A stretch of 64,000 nucleotides of DNA, from contig NZ_CP117768.1 of assembly GCF_028623165.1 (NCBI RefSeq), forward strand, positions 3,038,001 to 3,102,000, in the 5' to 3' direction. Each line of letters opens with the position of its first letter. Position 1 is the first letter of the stretch. The translations under genes and the position numbers were made by a program. Below the pieces are notes generated by a model. It ran no database searches and was not told where the DNA came from. It saw nothing but the letters and a program-made list of their open reading frames with translations. The DNA comes from Nostoc sp. UHCC 0926. Its GTDB lineage: Bacteria > Cyanobacteriota > Cyanobacteriia > Cyanobacteriales > Nostocaceae. Shown here piece by piece: positions 8,819 through 17,655 of the stretch.

Positions 8819-10033
8819 ATGCGATTTCCCAAATTATCCCGATCTCTACGTCAACTTAGTTCTCATGTGTTAGCGATCGCGCTAGGAGTTGTGCTAACTG
8901 TTAGCACCCTGCAAGTGTTGCCCTCTCAAGCCGAACCAGCACCCCCTATGACTGCTGGAGATTCTTCAAAAGTGATTGCCCGGCAATCACCAGCCACTCC
9001 TGCGATCAGTAGCACTAGCTTTGTCACAGCAGCAGTGAATCGTGTGGGCACAGCAGTTGTTCGGATTGATACTGAACGCACAATTACTCGTCGCGTTGAT
9101 CCATCTTTTGAAGACCCCTTTTTCCGCCGGTTTTTTGGTGACGGTTTCTCCCAACAGATGCCTTCTGAGCAGCAGTTGCGCGGTTTAGGCTCAGGTTTCA
9201 TTCTTGACAAGAGCGGGTTAGTTCTGACTAATGCTCATGTGGTTGATAAGGCTGATAAAGTAACAGTCCGGCTCAAAGATGGCCGCACCTTTGAAGGGAA
9301 AGTTCAAGGCATTGATGAAGTCACAGATTTGGCAGTAGTCAAGATAAATGCTGGTAACGATTTACCAGTGGCGCCCTTGGGTTCTTCTAATAATGTACAG
9401 GTAGGAGACTGGGCGATCGCAGTTGGTAATCCTTTGGGATTTGATAATACCGTTACCTTGGGAATTGTCAGTACTCTCAAACGTTCCAGCGCCCAAGTTG
9501 GCATTAGTGATAAACGCTTGGACTTTATTCAGACAGACGCCGCCATTAACCCTGGTAACTCTGGAGGGCCACTATTGAATGGCCAAGGTGAAGTGATTGG
9601 CATTAACACAGCCATTCGTCCTGACGCGATGGGTATTGGGTTTGCGATTCCCATCGATAAAGCCAAAGCGATCGCAGCCCAACTGCAACGTGATGGCAAA
9701 GTTGCTCACCCATATCTAGGTGTGCAAATGCTAACTTTAACACCCGATCTTGCCAAGGAAAATAACACTGATCCCAACTCTCCTATTCAGATACCAGAAG
9801 TTAATGGTGTTTTTGTAATGCGAGTTGTCCCCAATTCTCCAGCCGCATCTGCGGGTATCCGGCGCGGCGATGTAATTCTTCAAGTTGATGGTAAAGCTAT
9901 TACCAGTGCTGAACAATTGCAGAACTTTGTGGAAGACAGTCGTCTTGGTCAAATATTACAGGTGAAAGTGCAACGAGGTAATCAGACACAGCAGCTTTCA
10001 GTCCGCACAGCTGAGTTGCAAAATGCTTCGTAG
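8819..10033 (+). CDS. HtrA/Deg-family serine protease with PDZ domain
   Basis: A 404-residue periplasmic or lumenal quality-control protease of the HhoA/HhoB/HtrA group. The N-terminus has a signal peptide ([23 protein letters not shown]). The trypsin-like domain carries the triad His140 (TNAHVV), Asp170 (TDLAVVKI) and Ser248 (GNSGGPL). A single PDZ domain fills residues 290-395. I used ATG 8819; GTG 8813, two codons upstream, is also possible. Cyanobacteria usually have three such paralogues and I cannot assign this one. The gene is followed closely by the MITE cluster. Confidence 0.92.
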   Translation: MRFPKLSRSLRQLSSHVLAIALGVVLTVSTLQVLPSQAEPAPPMTAGDSSKVIARQSPATPAISSTSFVTAAVNRVGTAVVRIDTERTITRRVDPSFEDPFFRRFFGDGFSQQMPSEQQLRGLGSGFILDKSGLVLTNAHVVDKADKVTVRLKDGRTFEGKVQGIDEVTDLAVVKINAGNDLPVAPLGSSNNVQVGDWAIAVGNPLGFDNTVTLGIVSTLKRSSAQVGISDKRLDFIQTDAAINPGNSGGPLLNGQGEVIGINTAIRPDAMGIGFAIPIDKAKAIAAQLQRDGKVAHPYLGVQMLTLTPDLAKENNTDPNSPIQIPEVNGVFVMRVVPNSPAASAGIRRGDVILQVDGKAITSAEQLQNFVEDSRLGQILQVKVQRGNQTQQLSVRTAELQNAS

Positions 10034-10059
10034 GGGGGCATACCTGTTACTGGTGTTAA

Positions 10060-10158
10060 CTTACAGCAGTTTTCATGTATTTGAACCACATCTGTCGTAG
10101 GGGCACAGCATTGCTGTGCCCGTAGAGCGTGGTCTATTTACCTGAAAATAGCTGTAAG
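10060..10158. mobile_element. MITE-like element, family B copy 1
   Basis: A 99-bp element with imperfect terminal inverted repeats CTTACAGCAGTTTTCATGTA and, at the right in reverse complement, CTTACAGCTATTTTCAGGTA. The interior holds the palindrome GGGGCACAGCATTGCTGTGCCC in part (positions 10100-10121). Copy 2 is at 10412-10509 with a different palindrome in the same place. Confidence 0.75.
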
Positions 10159-10219
10159 CGTGGAATCTAAGAACATCAAACTAGATGTACCTAGATTACA
10201 TATTATGCTGACTTTTTGC

Positions 10220-10414
10220 TTAGGGACTTCCAAATAAAAAAATGTCCCAAAACTAACGCAAAAACCCTCTCATTTCTCCTCTCTCTGTGTTGCGCCAGTT
10301 GCTTCTCCTAAGGGAGACGCTGCGCGAACAAGTCGGGGACCCGCAAGGGCGCACTGGCTTCTCTGTGTCTCTGTGGTTCGTTTATTTGGATAATTTATTT
10401 CTTGGAAGTCCCTT
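10220..10414 (-). mobile_element. MITE-like element, family C copy 1
   Basis: The left end is TTAGGGACTTCCAAATAAAA. The right end in reverse complement is TAAGGGACTTCCAAGAAATA and then AATTATCC. The interior contains a dispersed repeat with GGGAGACGCTGCGCG and TCTCTGTGGTTCG. In reverse orientation it matches the element at 27212-27339, and in part 43050-43120. It directly abuts family B copy 2. Confidence 0.7.
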
Positions 10415-10509
10415 ACAGCAGTTTTCATGTATTTGAACCATATCTATCGTAGGGGCGCAAGGCCTTGCGCCCCTACCGCGTGGTCTATTTACCTGAAAAT
10501 AGCTGTAAG
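10412..10509. mobile_element. MITE-like element, family B copy 2
   Basis: A 98-bp element about 85 percent identical by eye to 10060-10158 and in the same orientation. The interior palindrome is a different, perfect 28-bp one (10449-10476) centred on GGCC with GTAGGGGCGCAA as its left part. The same 28 bp recur inside an unrelated element at 27258-27285. Confidence 0.75.
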
Positions 10510-10711
10510 TTGACACCAATGTACAGATGAGATGTACACCCCTACTTTTACCTGATTCCAACGAGAAAAGCCAAAAAAATGATTGCTCGTCATATAGTAG
10601 CAATCATTTCGTTAGGCTTGTTGTAACTCATCAATACCTTGGAAAAGGTGCGTTAGCTGTCTTCATAACGCACTATCCATTAGCAGTTGCAGATTAATAA
10701 ATCTCCACTCG

Positions 10712-11791
10712 TTATTCTTCTGGCTCTAAATCGACTTCTTCCTCTTCCTCTCCTTCACTGGGTTTAGCTACAGAGTTAGCAGAAACAACAGCGCCTTTAT
10801 CTAGCTTTTCACGCACCAGTTGCTTAATTTGTTCAGCAAATTCAGGCTTTTCTTCTAGATACTTAATGGCATTGTCTCGTCCTTGGGAAATATTATCGCC
10901 GTTGTAACTATACCAAGCTCCTTTGCGGACAAGGACGCCAGTTTCTTCTGCCAAGTCTACAATACAACCCAAGGTAGAAATACCTTTGCCAAAAATAATG
11001 TCAAATTCCGCTATTCTGAAGGGCGGCGCTACTTTATTTTTGGCGACTTTGACTTTGACGCGGTTACCAAATTCATCTGTACCTTTTTTCAAGGTTTGAA
11101 TCCGGCGAATATCCAAGCGCACCGAAGCGTAAAACTTCAATGCATTACCTCCAGTCGTGGTTTCTGGGCTACCGTAGGTAACACCGATTTTTTGCCGCAA
11201 CTGGTTAATGAAAATTACTGTGCAACCAGATTTACCAATATTACCCGTAATCTTACGTAGGGCTTGGCTCATCAACCGCGCTTGCAGACCAACGTGAATA
11301 TCACCCATATCCCCTTCAATTTCAGCGCGGGGAACCAGTGCTGCTACTGAGTCAATGACTACAATATCAACCGCAGCAGACCGAACAAGCTGATCGACAA
11401 TTTCCAAAGCTGATTCGCCTGTGTCAGGTTGGGAAATCAGCAAATTATCAATATCTACACCCAATGCCGCAGCATAGGTAGGGTCAAGGGCGTGTTCAGC
11501 ATCAACAAAGGCAGCAATACCGCCATTTCTTTGCACTTCGGCGAGCGCATGTAGCGCTACTGTAGTCTTCCCGGAACTTTCGGGGCCATAAATTTCAATT
11601 ACCCGCCCCTTGGGTAAACCACCACCCAATGCTAAATCTAGGGTGAGCGCTCCACTGGAAATCGTCTCCACCCGCATCCGGGTGGCATCGCCCAGGCGCA
11701 TGATTGCTCCTTTACCAAAGCTGCGCTCAATCTGGTTGAGCACCATAGTCAGCGCTTTTTGCTTGCCAGAAGTATCGGTGTTGATAGCCAT
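10712..11791 (-). CDS. recA: Recombinase RecA
   Basis: A 359-residue strand-exchange ATPase for homologous recombination and SOS signalling. Walker A GPESSGKT is at 69-76 and Walker [13 protein letters not shown] near 140-151. The L2 loop contains [19 protein letters not shown], and the C-terminal tail is strongly acidic ([13 protein letters not shown]). The length is normal for cyanobacteria. The start ATG 11791 is preceded by a weak AGGCAGGA. It is transcribed alone, with a small palindrome in its upstream region at 11873-11886. Confidence 0.97.
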   Translation of the reverse strand: MAINTDTSGKQKALTMVLNQIERSFGKGAIMRLGDATRMRVETISSGALTLDLALGGGLPKGRVIEIYGPESSGKTTVALHALAEVQRNGGIAAFVDAEHALDPTYAAALGVDIDNLLISQPDTGESALEIVDQLVRSAAVDIVVIDSVAALVPRAEIEGDMGDIHVGLQARLMSQALRKITGNIGKSGCTVIFINQLRQKIGVTYGSPETTTGGNALKFYASVRLDIRRIQTLKKGTDEFGNRVKVKVAKNKVAPPFRIAEFDIIFGKGISTLGCIVDLAEETGVLVRKGAWYSYNGDNISQGRDNAIKYLEEKPEFAEQIKQLVREKLDKGAVVSANSVAKPSEGEEEEEVDLEPEE

Positions 11792-11872
11792 TCCTGCCTC
11801 TAATGCCTCTAAATATATGGTTTTAAGGAGTGTTGCTCTGGGAGTCTGAGTAGAACAGATATACTATTTTAA

Positions 11873-11886
11873 CCAGAAAATTCTGG
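11873..11886. promoter_or_regulatory. Palindrome upstream of recA
   Basis: CCAGAA-AA-TTCTGG, about 85 bases upstream of the recA start and next to an AT-rich TTAAAATAG that could be a -10 on the minus strand. It could be an operator. It does not match the cyanobacterial LexA box that I know (AGTAC-N4-GTACT type), so the regulator is unknown. Confidence 0.3.
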
Positions 11887-12034
11887 AATAGGACTTCTCA
11901 AATCAAAAAAAGGGTGTGACAAGATCGTAACTCGATCGCTACCAGATTAGGGTAGTCTTGCACAATGATACCAATTTGCATTCAGAGATAGCTTTTTTTG
12001 ACTGGGTAAGCAAGGGATTTTAAAGAAAAATTAT

Positions 12035-12220
12035 CTAAATAACAGTGTCAGTAGAACCGTACTCGTGAGCATTTGCGGAGGTTGGTAAATTAGGAGCGAT
12101 CGCCATGCCAATCAGCATATCATCTACAGCAGCTTCATAGGGTCGGGGTAAGCTGTAGAAAGCTTCTATGGTAATAGTGAAGGGATTTTCAATGCTTTGG
12201 TGACTTTCAGCTTTGAAAGG
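12035..12220 (-). pseudogene. 3' remnant of an unrecognised gene
   Basis: An open frame of 61 codons ending at TAG 12035, with no start codon near its beginning. The translation reads like real protein (IENPFTITIEAFYSLPRPYE, then MLIGMAIAPNLPTSANAHEY). It is cut by an in-frame TAG at 12221-12223, just before the DUF262/HNH gene. I do not recognise the family. It looks like the tail of a gene truncated when the neighbouring DNA arrived. Confidence 0.35.
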
Positions 12221-12290
12221 CTATGATGCTCAGTCGTACTTGCTGCCTATGAGTTTGACATATAATTGTACCAATACAGGGGAAAACATC

Positions 12291-13844
12291 ATGGCTAAAG
12301 TTAATCTAGATGCTCTGATTCCACGAGAAGATTTTGATGTGGAAGAAAATATTAATGTAGGTAAGAAAAAAGAAACAATTTCTATTGAAGACCTGAAAAT
12401 AGACTCATTCTTCTTTTCAAACATCAGAAAACCTGATTTTCAAAGAGAAACTAACGAATGGGACAAAAATAGAATTTGTGAATTTATCAAGAGTTTTATT
12501 GAGGGCGATTTAATACCAGCAATTATTTTATGGCGAAGTACAGGTGGCTATTTGTTTGTAATTGATGGTAGCCATAGATTGAGTGCTTTATCTGCTTGGG
12601 TAAATGATGATTATGGTGATGGGAATATTTCAAAACTTTTTTATGATGGGGTAATTTCTGATGAACAACTAGAAATTGCTCAAGAAACACGAAAATTAGT
12701 AAATAAAACAGTCGGCTCCTATGATGATTTTAGGTTGGCTTCCACACACCCTGATAAAGTTAAACCCGAAGTTGTCAAATATGCTAAAAATTTAGCAGCT
12801 GTGGCAATTCAGCTTCAATGGGTTGAAGGTGATGCAACTAAAGCAGAAAGTTCATTCTTCAAAATTAATCAACAAGCTGCACCAATTGATAAAACTGAGT
12901 TAAAACTCCTTGAATCTAGGAAAAAACCTAACAGTATTGCGGCACGTGCAATTATCAGAAGTGGTAAAGGGCATAAATATTGGTCATCTTTTTCAGATGA
13001 AACGCAACATCAAATACAAGAACTAGCTAAAGAAATTAATGAAATACTTTTTGCGCCTAAGTTAAAGACTCCTATAAAAACTCTGGACATACCAGTTGGA
13101 GGAAAACTCTATTCATCGCAAACATTACCACTAATTTTAGATTTTTCGAATGTCGTCAACAATCTAGATTTTAATAACAAGGAAATTAATGATGACTTAA
13201 CTGGTGAAGCAACAATACAGATTTTAAAGAATACCAGAAAGATTGTGTATAGATTAAATAGTAATCATGCCTCATCTTTGGGGTTACATCCAGTTATATA
13301 CTTTTACTCAAAAGATGGACGACATAGAACAGTGTCTTTACTCGCTGTAGTTGATTTTGTAATGGAACTTGATAAAAGAAAAAAAATCAATGACTTCATT
13401 AAAGTACGAGAACAGTTTGAAGAATGCCTCCTAAAATATGATTACTTGATTCAGCAAATTTATTTGAAATACAAGTCTGTTCAAAAAAGTTACAAAGATG
13501 TATCAAAACTATTTCAAAAAATTGTAACTAATTTACAAACAGAAACAAAAAATGAGAATGTTATAAATGAGATTATATCTAGTAATGATTTTCAGTATTT
13601 GACTATTCGTACAATAAATCAAGAAAATTATTCATCTGCACAAGACTTCAATACAAATAAAAAAAGTGAAATCTATATAAAAGATGCGTTACAAAATGCA
13701 CAAAAATGTAAAATTTGCAATGGTTTTATCCATAGAAACTCAATTTCGATTGATCATATCCAGCGTAAAGAAGATGGCGGATTGGCGAGTGTAGATAACG
13801 GACAGATAACGCATCCATACTGTAATACAGGATATAAAAATTAA
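12291..13844 (+). CDS. DUF262/GmrS-like N-terminal domain fused to HNH nuclease
   Basis: A 517-residue protein. The N-terminal half resembles DUF262 (GmrSD/ParB-like): PDFQRETNEWDKNRICEFIK, then IPAIILW and the nucleotide-handling-type motif DGSHRLSALSAW at 92-103. The C-terminus is a zinc-type HNH domain with CKIC (Cys473, Cys476), DHI (His489), Asn near 500 and HPYC (His508, Cys511). Related fusions are modification-dependent or stand-alone restriction-like nucleases, so a defence role is plausible but inferred. I start at ATG 12291 (AGGGGA 7 bases upstream), not at the longer frame. The gene is AT-rich compared with its neighbours, which suggests acquisition. No partner methyltransferase is adjacent. 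Confidence 0.75.
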   Translation: MAKVNLDALIPREDFDVEENINVGKKKETISIEDLKIDSFFFSNIRKPDFQRETNEWDKNRICEFIKSFIEGDLIPAIILWRSTGGYLFVIDGSHRLSALSAWVNDDYGDGNISKLFYDGVISDEQLEIAQETRKLVNKTVGSYDDFRLASTHPDKVKPEVVKYAKNLAAVAIQLQWVEGDATKAESSFFKINQQAAPIDKTELKLLESRKKPNSIAARAIIRSGKGHKYWSSFSDETQHQIQELAKEINEILFAPKLKTPIKTLDIPVGGKLYSSQTLPLILDFSNVVNNLDFNNKEINDDLTGEATIQILKNTRKIVYRLNSNHASSLGLHPVIYFYSKDGRHRTVSLLAVVDFVMELDKRKKINDFIKVREQFEECLLKYDYLIQQIYLKYKSVQKSYKDVSKLFQKIVTNLQTETKNENVINEIISSNDFQYLTIRTINQENYSSAQDFNTNKKSEIYIKDALQNAQKCKICNGFIHRNSISIDHIQRKEDGGLASVDNGQITHPYCNTGYKN

Positions 13845-13918
13845 GTGATGAAAACATTTCTACTTAACTAAAATTCAAACGCTCTGCTCATCTAATTGTT
13901 CATTGCTGAATTGCCATC

Positions 13919-14069
13919 TATAGGAATCCGATTTGATTTCTGAAAAAATCTAAGTATATGTAGGGTGTGTTATCGCCGTTGAGTACGGCACCAAAATCAT
14001 CGGATGGTGCGTTAGCCAAAGGCATAACGCACCCTACGTGTATTTCAAAAATCAAATATGAGTCCTATA
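13919..14069. mobile_element. MITE-like element, family D
   Basis: The outer inverted repeats are TATAGGAATCCGATTTGATT at the left and, in reverse complement, TATAGGACTCATATTTGATT at the right. The interior hairpin has TAGGGTGTGTTAT and ATAACGCACCCTA arms. It has no coding capacity. It lies between the DUF262/HNH gene and the toxin-antitoxin pair. Confidence 0.7.
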
Positions 14070-14171
14070 CATAACTATTCTATTTACGTAAACGAGCAGC
14101 AAGTACTCTTAAGCCAGAATTGTGATGAGAAGAGTTAGATGAGAAGATTTATCTGCTAAAATATAGTCAAA

Positions 14172-14465
14172 ATGTCTAAAATAGTCACAATTACTATGCA
14201 GACCTATACTCTTACAGATGCTCGTAACAAACATGGTGAGGTTTTTGATAAGGCTGCTACTGAGCCAGTTCTACTAACCAAGCAATCACGGCCTAGCCAT
14301 GTGATTATTTCAGCCGAGAGCTACCAAAAATTAATTAATCGGCTGGAAGAATTAGAGGATATGGTTTTCGGTCAAGCAGCTGAAGTTGCTCTGAGTCAGT
14401 CCAAAATGATTGGTGCAGAGGCTTTTACATCTGGATTAGAGCATTTAGCTAATGGCGAAGCTTGA
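14172..14465 (+). CDS. Phd/YefM-type antitoxin
   Basis: A 97-residue antitoxin of a type II pair. It would bind the toxin and autorepress the operon. The N-terminus MQTYTLTDARNKHGEVFDKA followed by PVLLTKQSRPSHVIISAESY is the Phd/YefM DNA-binding fold, and the C-terminal tail would wrap the toxin. ATG 14172 is used; ATG 14196 would give the more usual family N-terminus. The toxin gene overlaps its 3' end by 14 bases. Confidence 0.85.
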   Translation: MSKIVTITMQTYTLTDARNKHGEVFDKAATEPVLLTKQSRPSHVIISAESYQKLINRLEELEDMVFGQAAEVALSQSKMIGAEAFTSGLEHLANGEA

Positions 14466-14733
14466 TGGTCTAGCAACTGTTCTTGATTTTCTGAACGGTT
14501 TGCAGCCTAAAATAGCAGCACAGATTGCAAAAAAGGTTTTGGCTTTGAATGTTGAGCCTTTACCCGCTGATAGTGAGCAGCTATCTGGTTATCAGGGTTT
14601 ATATCGAGTTGATAGTGGTGAATATCGAATTGTTTACAGGTATTTTCCTGAGCAAGATTTAGTAGAAGTGATTTTAGTCGGTAAGCGCAATGATGATGAT
14701 GTCTACAAAAGATTAAAGCGTTTACTAGCATAA
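14452..14733 (+). CDS. RelE/ParE-superfamily toxin
   Basis: A 93-residue toxin. The family pattern is seen in the pair of N-terminal helices (LDFLNGLQPKIAAQIAKKVL) and the strand-rich C-terminus with GLYRVDSGEYRIVYRYF and VILVGKRNDDDVYKRL. RelE-like members cleave mRNA on the ribosome, whereas ParE-like members inhibit gyrase. The GEYRIVY and GKRNDDDVY blocks favour a RelE-like mode, though this is not certain. It is translationally coupled to the upstream antitoxin. Confidence 0.85.
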   Translation: MAKLDGLATVLDFLNGLQPKIAAQIAKKVLALNVEPLPADSEQLSGYQGLYRVDSGEYRIVYRYFPEQDLVEVILVGKRNDDDVYKRLKRLLA

Positions 14734-14793
14734 ACTTCTGTTTTCATTAAAATGCTAAAATCGCTCCAGCACAAATGCTTTCAGGCATCTTTG

Positions 14794-16062
14794 ATGACTT
14801 TCGACCTTCCCGACTCTCTGATTATCGATACAGCGCTTTCAGTATCTGGATTAACTGACTATATCCGCTTGCTGTTAGAGCAAGATGAACAATTACGGCA
14901 AGTTTGGGTAACTGGCGAAGTTTCCAGTGCTAACCATCATCGCAGTGGTTTATTTTTCACGCTGCAAGATACCGATCGCACCGCCGGAATTAAGTGTGTG
15001 GTATGGAATAGCCAATTGCCAAAACTCGCCCAGATACCCGTTCCCGGTGAGCAGATAATTATTTTGGGCAGCATTCGCCTGTATCCACAACGGGGAGAGT
15101 ATCAGTTATCAGTTTGGCAGACTCTACCTGCTGGTGTTGGTTTGCAGGCGCTGCGCTATCAACAACTAAAAAATCGCTTGCTGGCTGAGGGGTTGTTCGA
15201 CGCTCAAAGAAAGCGATCGCTCCCAACTCACCCCCAAACGATCGCTGTCGTCACTTCACCAACGGCTGCTGCTTGGGGTGATATTCAAAAGACACTCAAG
15301 CAAAGGTATCCAGGTTTACACGTTTTATTTTCTCCGGCTACAGTACAAGGTGAGCAAGCGCCGGAATCTATCGTCAAAGCAATTGAGCGGGTGGAAAACG
15401 ATGGTCGTGCCGAAGTGCTAATTTTATCGCGGGGTGGTGGCGCAGTTGAGGAATTGGCTTGTTTTAATGATGAACGAGTAGTGCGATCGCTTGCTAGTTG
15501 TTCTATACCTGTAATTACTGGTATTGGTCATCAACGAGATGAATCTTTAGCAGATTTAGTTGCAGATGTCTGTGTGCATACACCCACTGCGGCGGCGGAA
15601 AGAGTTGTGCCAGCACTTTCAGAGTTGTATACTGAGCATCGGCAGCGAGTTGTTGCTTTACATGAGGCGGTGGATGACTTTAGAGAAAATGCTGAGAATA
15701 AATTGCAAGTATTGCGAAACCGTTTGCGACGTTTGCGGTTAGATCGACAAGTAGAGCAAGAGGCGCGTAAGCTAGCTTGGAAACGTCAGCAATTGGTGCA
15801 AATTACGACGGGGCGATCGCAGCAAGCAACGCAGCATTTAGAATTATTGCGGCAAAAGTTGGCTAGTCTTGACCCGAAAGCGGTGTTACAGCGTGGTTAT
15901 GCGGTGGTGAGACAGGAAAATGGGGCGATCGCTCGTTCTGCGGCGGAGTTAGCTGTGGGAGAAGATTTGTTGATTCAGTTGGGGGAAGGTGGGGTTAAAG
16001 TGAAAGTTATGGAAATAAACGAACCGCCAAGACGCCAAGGACGCCAAGAGTTGAATGGTTAA
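14794..16062 (+). CDS. xseA: Exodeoxyribonuclease VII large subunit
   Basis: A 422-residue catalytic subunit of exonuclease VII, a processive single-strand exonuclease in repair. It has an N-terminal OB fold ([20 protein letters not shown]), the central catalytic domain with [24 protein letters not shown] and [16 protein letters not shown], then a long coiled coil. ATG 14794 fits the family N-terminus, and ATG 14752 is 14 codons upstream. The last 16 residues ([16 protein letters not shown]) are encoded by a dispersed cyanobacterial repeat and look acquired. It overlaps xseB by 8 bases. Confidence 0.93.
   Translation: MTFDLPDSLIIDTALSVSGLTDYIRLLLEQDEQLRQVWVTGEVSSANHHRSGLFFTLQDTDRTAGIKCVVWNSQLPKLAQIPVPGEQIIILGSIRLYPQRGEYQLSVWQTLPAGVGLQALRYQQLKNRLLAEGLFDAQRKRSLPTHPQTIAVVTSPTAAAWGDIQKTLKQRYPGLHVLFSPATVQGEQAPESIVKAIERVENDGRAEVLILSRGGGAVEELACFNDERVVRSLASCSIPVITGIGHQRDESLADLVADVCVHTPTAAAERVVPALSELYTEHRQRVVALHEAVDDFRENAENKLQVLRNRLRRLRLDRQVEQEARKLAWKRQQLVQITTGRSQQATQHLELLRQKLASLDPKAVLQRGYAVVRQENGAIARSAAELAVGEDLLIQLGEGGVKVKVMEINEPPRRQGRQELNG
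16014..16056. repeat. Dispersed repeat forming the 3' end of xseA
   Basis: AACGAACCGCCAAGACGCCA followed by AGGACGCCAAGAG. The same family occurs at 258-310 inside MITE family A copy 1. Here it is in frame and supplies the stop region of xseA and the start region of xseB. Confidence 0.65.
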
Positions 16063-16282
16063 ACGTAAGGGTGCTTCTAGTTCTGAGGAAGGTTGGAATT
16101 ATGAGGCGAAGGTTGTTGAAATAGAGGGAATTATCGCTCGGATTGAATCAGGTGAGTTGGAATTGGAAGCGGTGTTTGAGCAATTTGCAAGTGCTGTGGA
16201 GTATTTGCGTCAGTGTGAAAGTTTTTTGCAGCAGCGACAGCAACAGGTAGATTTATTGATTGAAACTTTGAGTGACGAGTAG
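16055..16282 (+). CDS. xseB: Exodeoxyribonuclease VII small subunit
   Basis: A 75-residue subunit that coats the coiled coil of XseA. The family core is visible as [29 protein letters not shown] and [20 protein letters not shown]. The ATG at 16055 overlaps the xseA stop (ATGGTTAA), so the two subunits are translationally coupled. A 20-bp stretch of the gene (GGTGAGTTGGAATTGGAAGC, near 16152) is repeated downstream at 16351, a partial duplication outside the gene. Confidence 0.92.
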   Translation: MVKRKGASSSEEGWNYEAKVVEIEGIIARIESGELELEAVFEQFASAVEYLRQCESFLQQRQQQVDLLIETLSDE

Positions 16283-16396
16283 AAGTTAGAGCCTGCTGGT
16301 TTAAATACTTATCTGCTGAATAAACGTTTGATGCTGCACTGAACGAGGCGGGTGAGTTGGAATTGGAAGCCATCATTACCAACTATGAGTCAAACA

Positions 16397-16430
16397 GCGT
16401 AGACGTAGCCCGTCGTAGACATCGCTCAAA
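16397..16430. repeat. Dispersed repeat (GTAGCCCGTCGTAGACATCGC)
   Basis: A fragment of a dispersed cyanobacterial repeat, with other copies near 46408-46434 and, reversed, 54126-54160. The copies recur in intergenic DNA and have no coding sense. Confidence 0.6.
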
Positions 16431-16439
16431 TTCAAATAC

Positions 16440-16691
16440 TAGTTGTCAAAGTTTGAGCGTTTGCAGCAAATGCTTAAACTTTGATAAGTAATGTTTAAGC
16501 ATTTGCAGAAAATATATAAGCGATTGCAGCAAATGCTTCATACTTTGCAACAATTGCTCTTTCATTTATAAGTAATGTTTAAGTATTTGCAAGAAGTATA
16601 TAAGCGATTGTCGCAAATGCTTCATACTTTGCAACAAATGCTCTTTCATTTATAAGCAATGCTTAAGTCATTGCAACAATCGTTGTAATGA
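16440..16691. repeat. 21-bp-period array 6 (degenerate)
   Basis: Eleven units of exactly 21 bp from 16461 onward (for example TTGCAGCAAATGCTTAAACTT, then TGATAAGTAATGTTTAAGCA plus one base). Four-unit blocks also repeat, giving a higher-order 84-bp period (16514 and 16598 start the same block). The sequence is unrelated to the other 21-bp families. It lies downstream of xseB and upstream of a terminator-like hairpin. Confidence 0.8.
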
Positions 16692-16728
16692 AATTTATAG
16701 TAGGCACAAAAAATTCAGTTCTATCCAA

Positions 16729-16765
16729 ATAAAAACCCATCCTGAAGCTTACAGGGTGAGCTTTT
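16729..16765 (+). terminator. Terminator-like hairpin after array 6
   Basis: The arms CATCCTG and CAGGGTG (one wobble pair) enclose AAGCTTA, followed by AGCTTTTTTG. It is about 450 bases after xseB. If it ends the xseAB transcript, then array 6 is transcribed as a long 3' untranslated region. Confidence 0.5.
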
Positions 16766-16896
16766 TTGTGTTTCACTGGACGCATTACAGCGCCAGGACT
16801 GAGCAGATCAATTGATGGGCGGTTGTGGGGCGTTGCTAGATAAGTGCAAAAAGGACATAAACTTTTTGATGGTAAAGCGAAGCATAAGAGGTAGTT

Positions 16897-17655
16897 ATGG
16901 CTAAATTTCTATTTGTAACTGACTTGGATGACACCCTTGTGTATCGCACCGTGGGCGATGACAGCGCTTTACCAGAACTAAATCAACTGCTGAAGAGACA
17001 TCGCCAAGAATACGGCACGAAAATTGTTTATGCTACTGGGCGATCGCCTGTACTTTACAAAGAACTCCAAGCTCAAAAAAATCTTTTGCAACCGGATGCT
17101 CTTGTTCTTTCTGTAGGTACTGAGATTTACTTTGATGGTACTGATACACCAGACTCAGGTTGGTCAGAAATCCTCTCTCCGGGATGGGAACGGGAAACTG
17201 TATTATCTATTACTAGAAAATACCCTGAGTTAGTTATCCAACCAGAATCAGAACAGCGTCCCTTCAAAGTGAGTTTTTTCTTACAACAAGAGGCATCTGC
17301 AAGTGTGATACCACAACTTGAGGCAGAGTTGCAGAAAAATAAATTAAATGTAAAGTTAATCTACAGTAGCGGAATAGACCTTGACATTGTACCCCATAGC
17401 AGCGATAAAGGTCAGGCAATGCAGTTTTTACGCCGAAAGTGGAAATTTGCAGCAGAACAAACAGTTGTCTGTGGTGATTCAGGTAATGATATTGCTTTAT
17501 TTGCTGTAGGCAATGAACGGGGAATCATTGTGGGGAATGCCCGCAAAGAGTTACTCCAATGGCACGATGAGTATCCCGCTGATCACCGCTACCTGGCTTC
17601 ATGTTTTTGTGCAGGTGGAATTATCGAAGGATTAAAATATTTTGGTCTCTTGTAA
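16897..17655 (+). CDS. Sucrose-phosphate phosphatase (HAD family)
   Basis: A 252-residue HAD phosphatase of the sucrose-6-phosphate phosphatase type, the last step of sucrose synthesis, which in heterocystous filaments also concerns carbon transport. HAD motif I is [10 protein letters not shown] (nucleophile Asp9, acid/base Asp11), motif II is YATGRS, motif III includes the lysine in [10 protein letters not shown], and motif IV is [11 protein letters not shown]. The length fits the cyanobacterial single-domain form. AGAGG precedes the ATG. The stop overlaps the ruvA start (TAATG), so the two are probably co-transcribed. Confidence 0.85.
   Translation: MAKFLFVTDLDDTLVYRTVGDDSALPELNQLLKRHRQEYGTKIVYATGRSPVLYKELQAQKNLLQPDALVLSVGTEIYFDGTDTPDSGWSEILSPGWERETVLSITRKYPELVIQPESEQRPFKVSFFLQQEASASVIPQLEAELQKNKLNVKLIYSSGIDLDIVPHSSDKGQAMQFLRRKWKFAAEQTVVCGDSGNDIALFAVGNERGIIVGNARKELLQWHDEYPADHRYLASCFCAGGIIEGLKYFGLL

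Noticed and set aside
11792..11960. LexA box upstream of recA
   Set aside because: No match to the cyanobacterial consensus that I know; only an unrelated palindrome is found.
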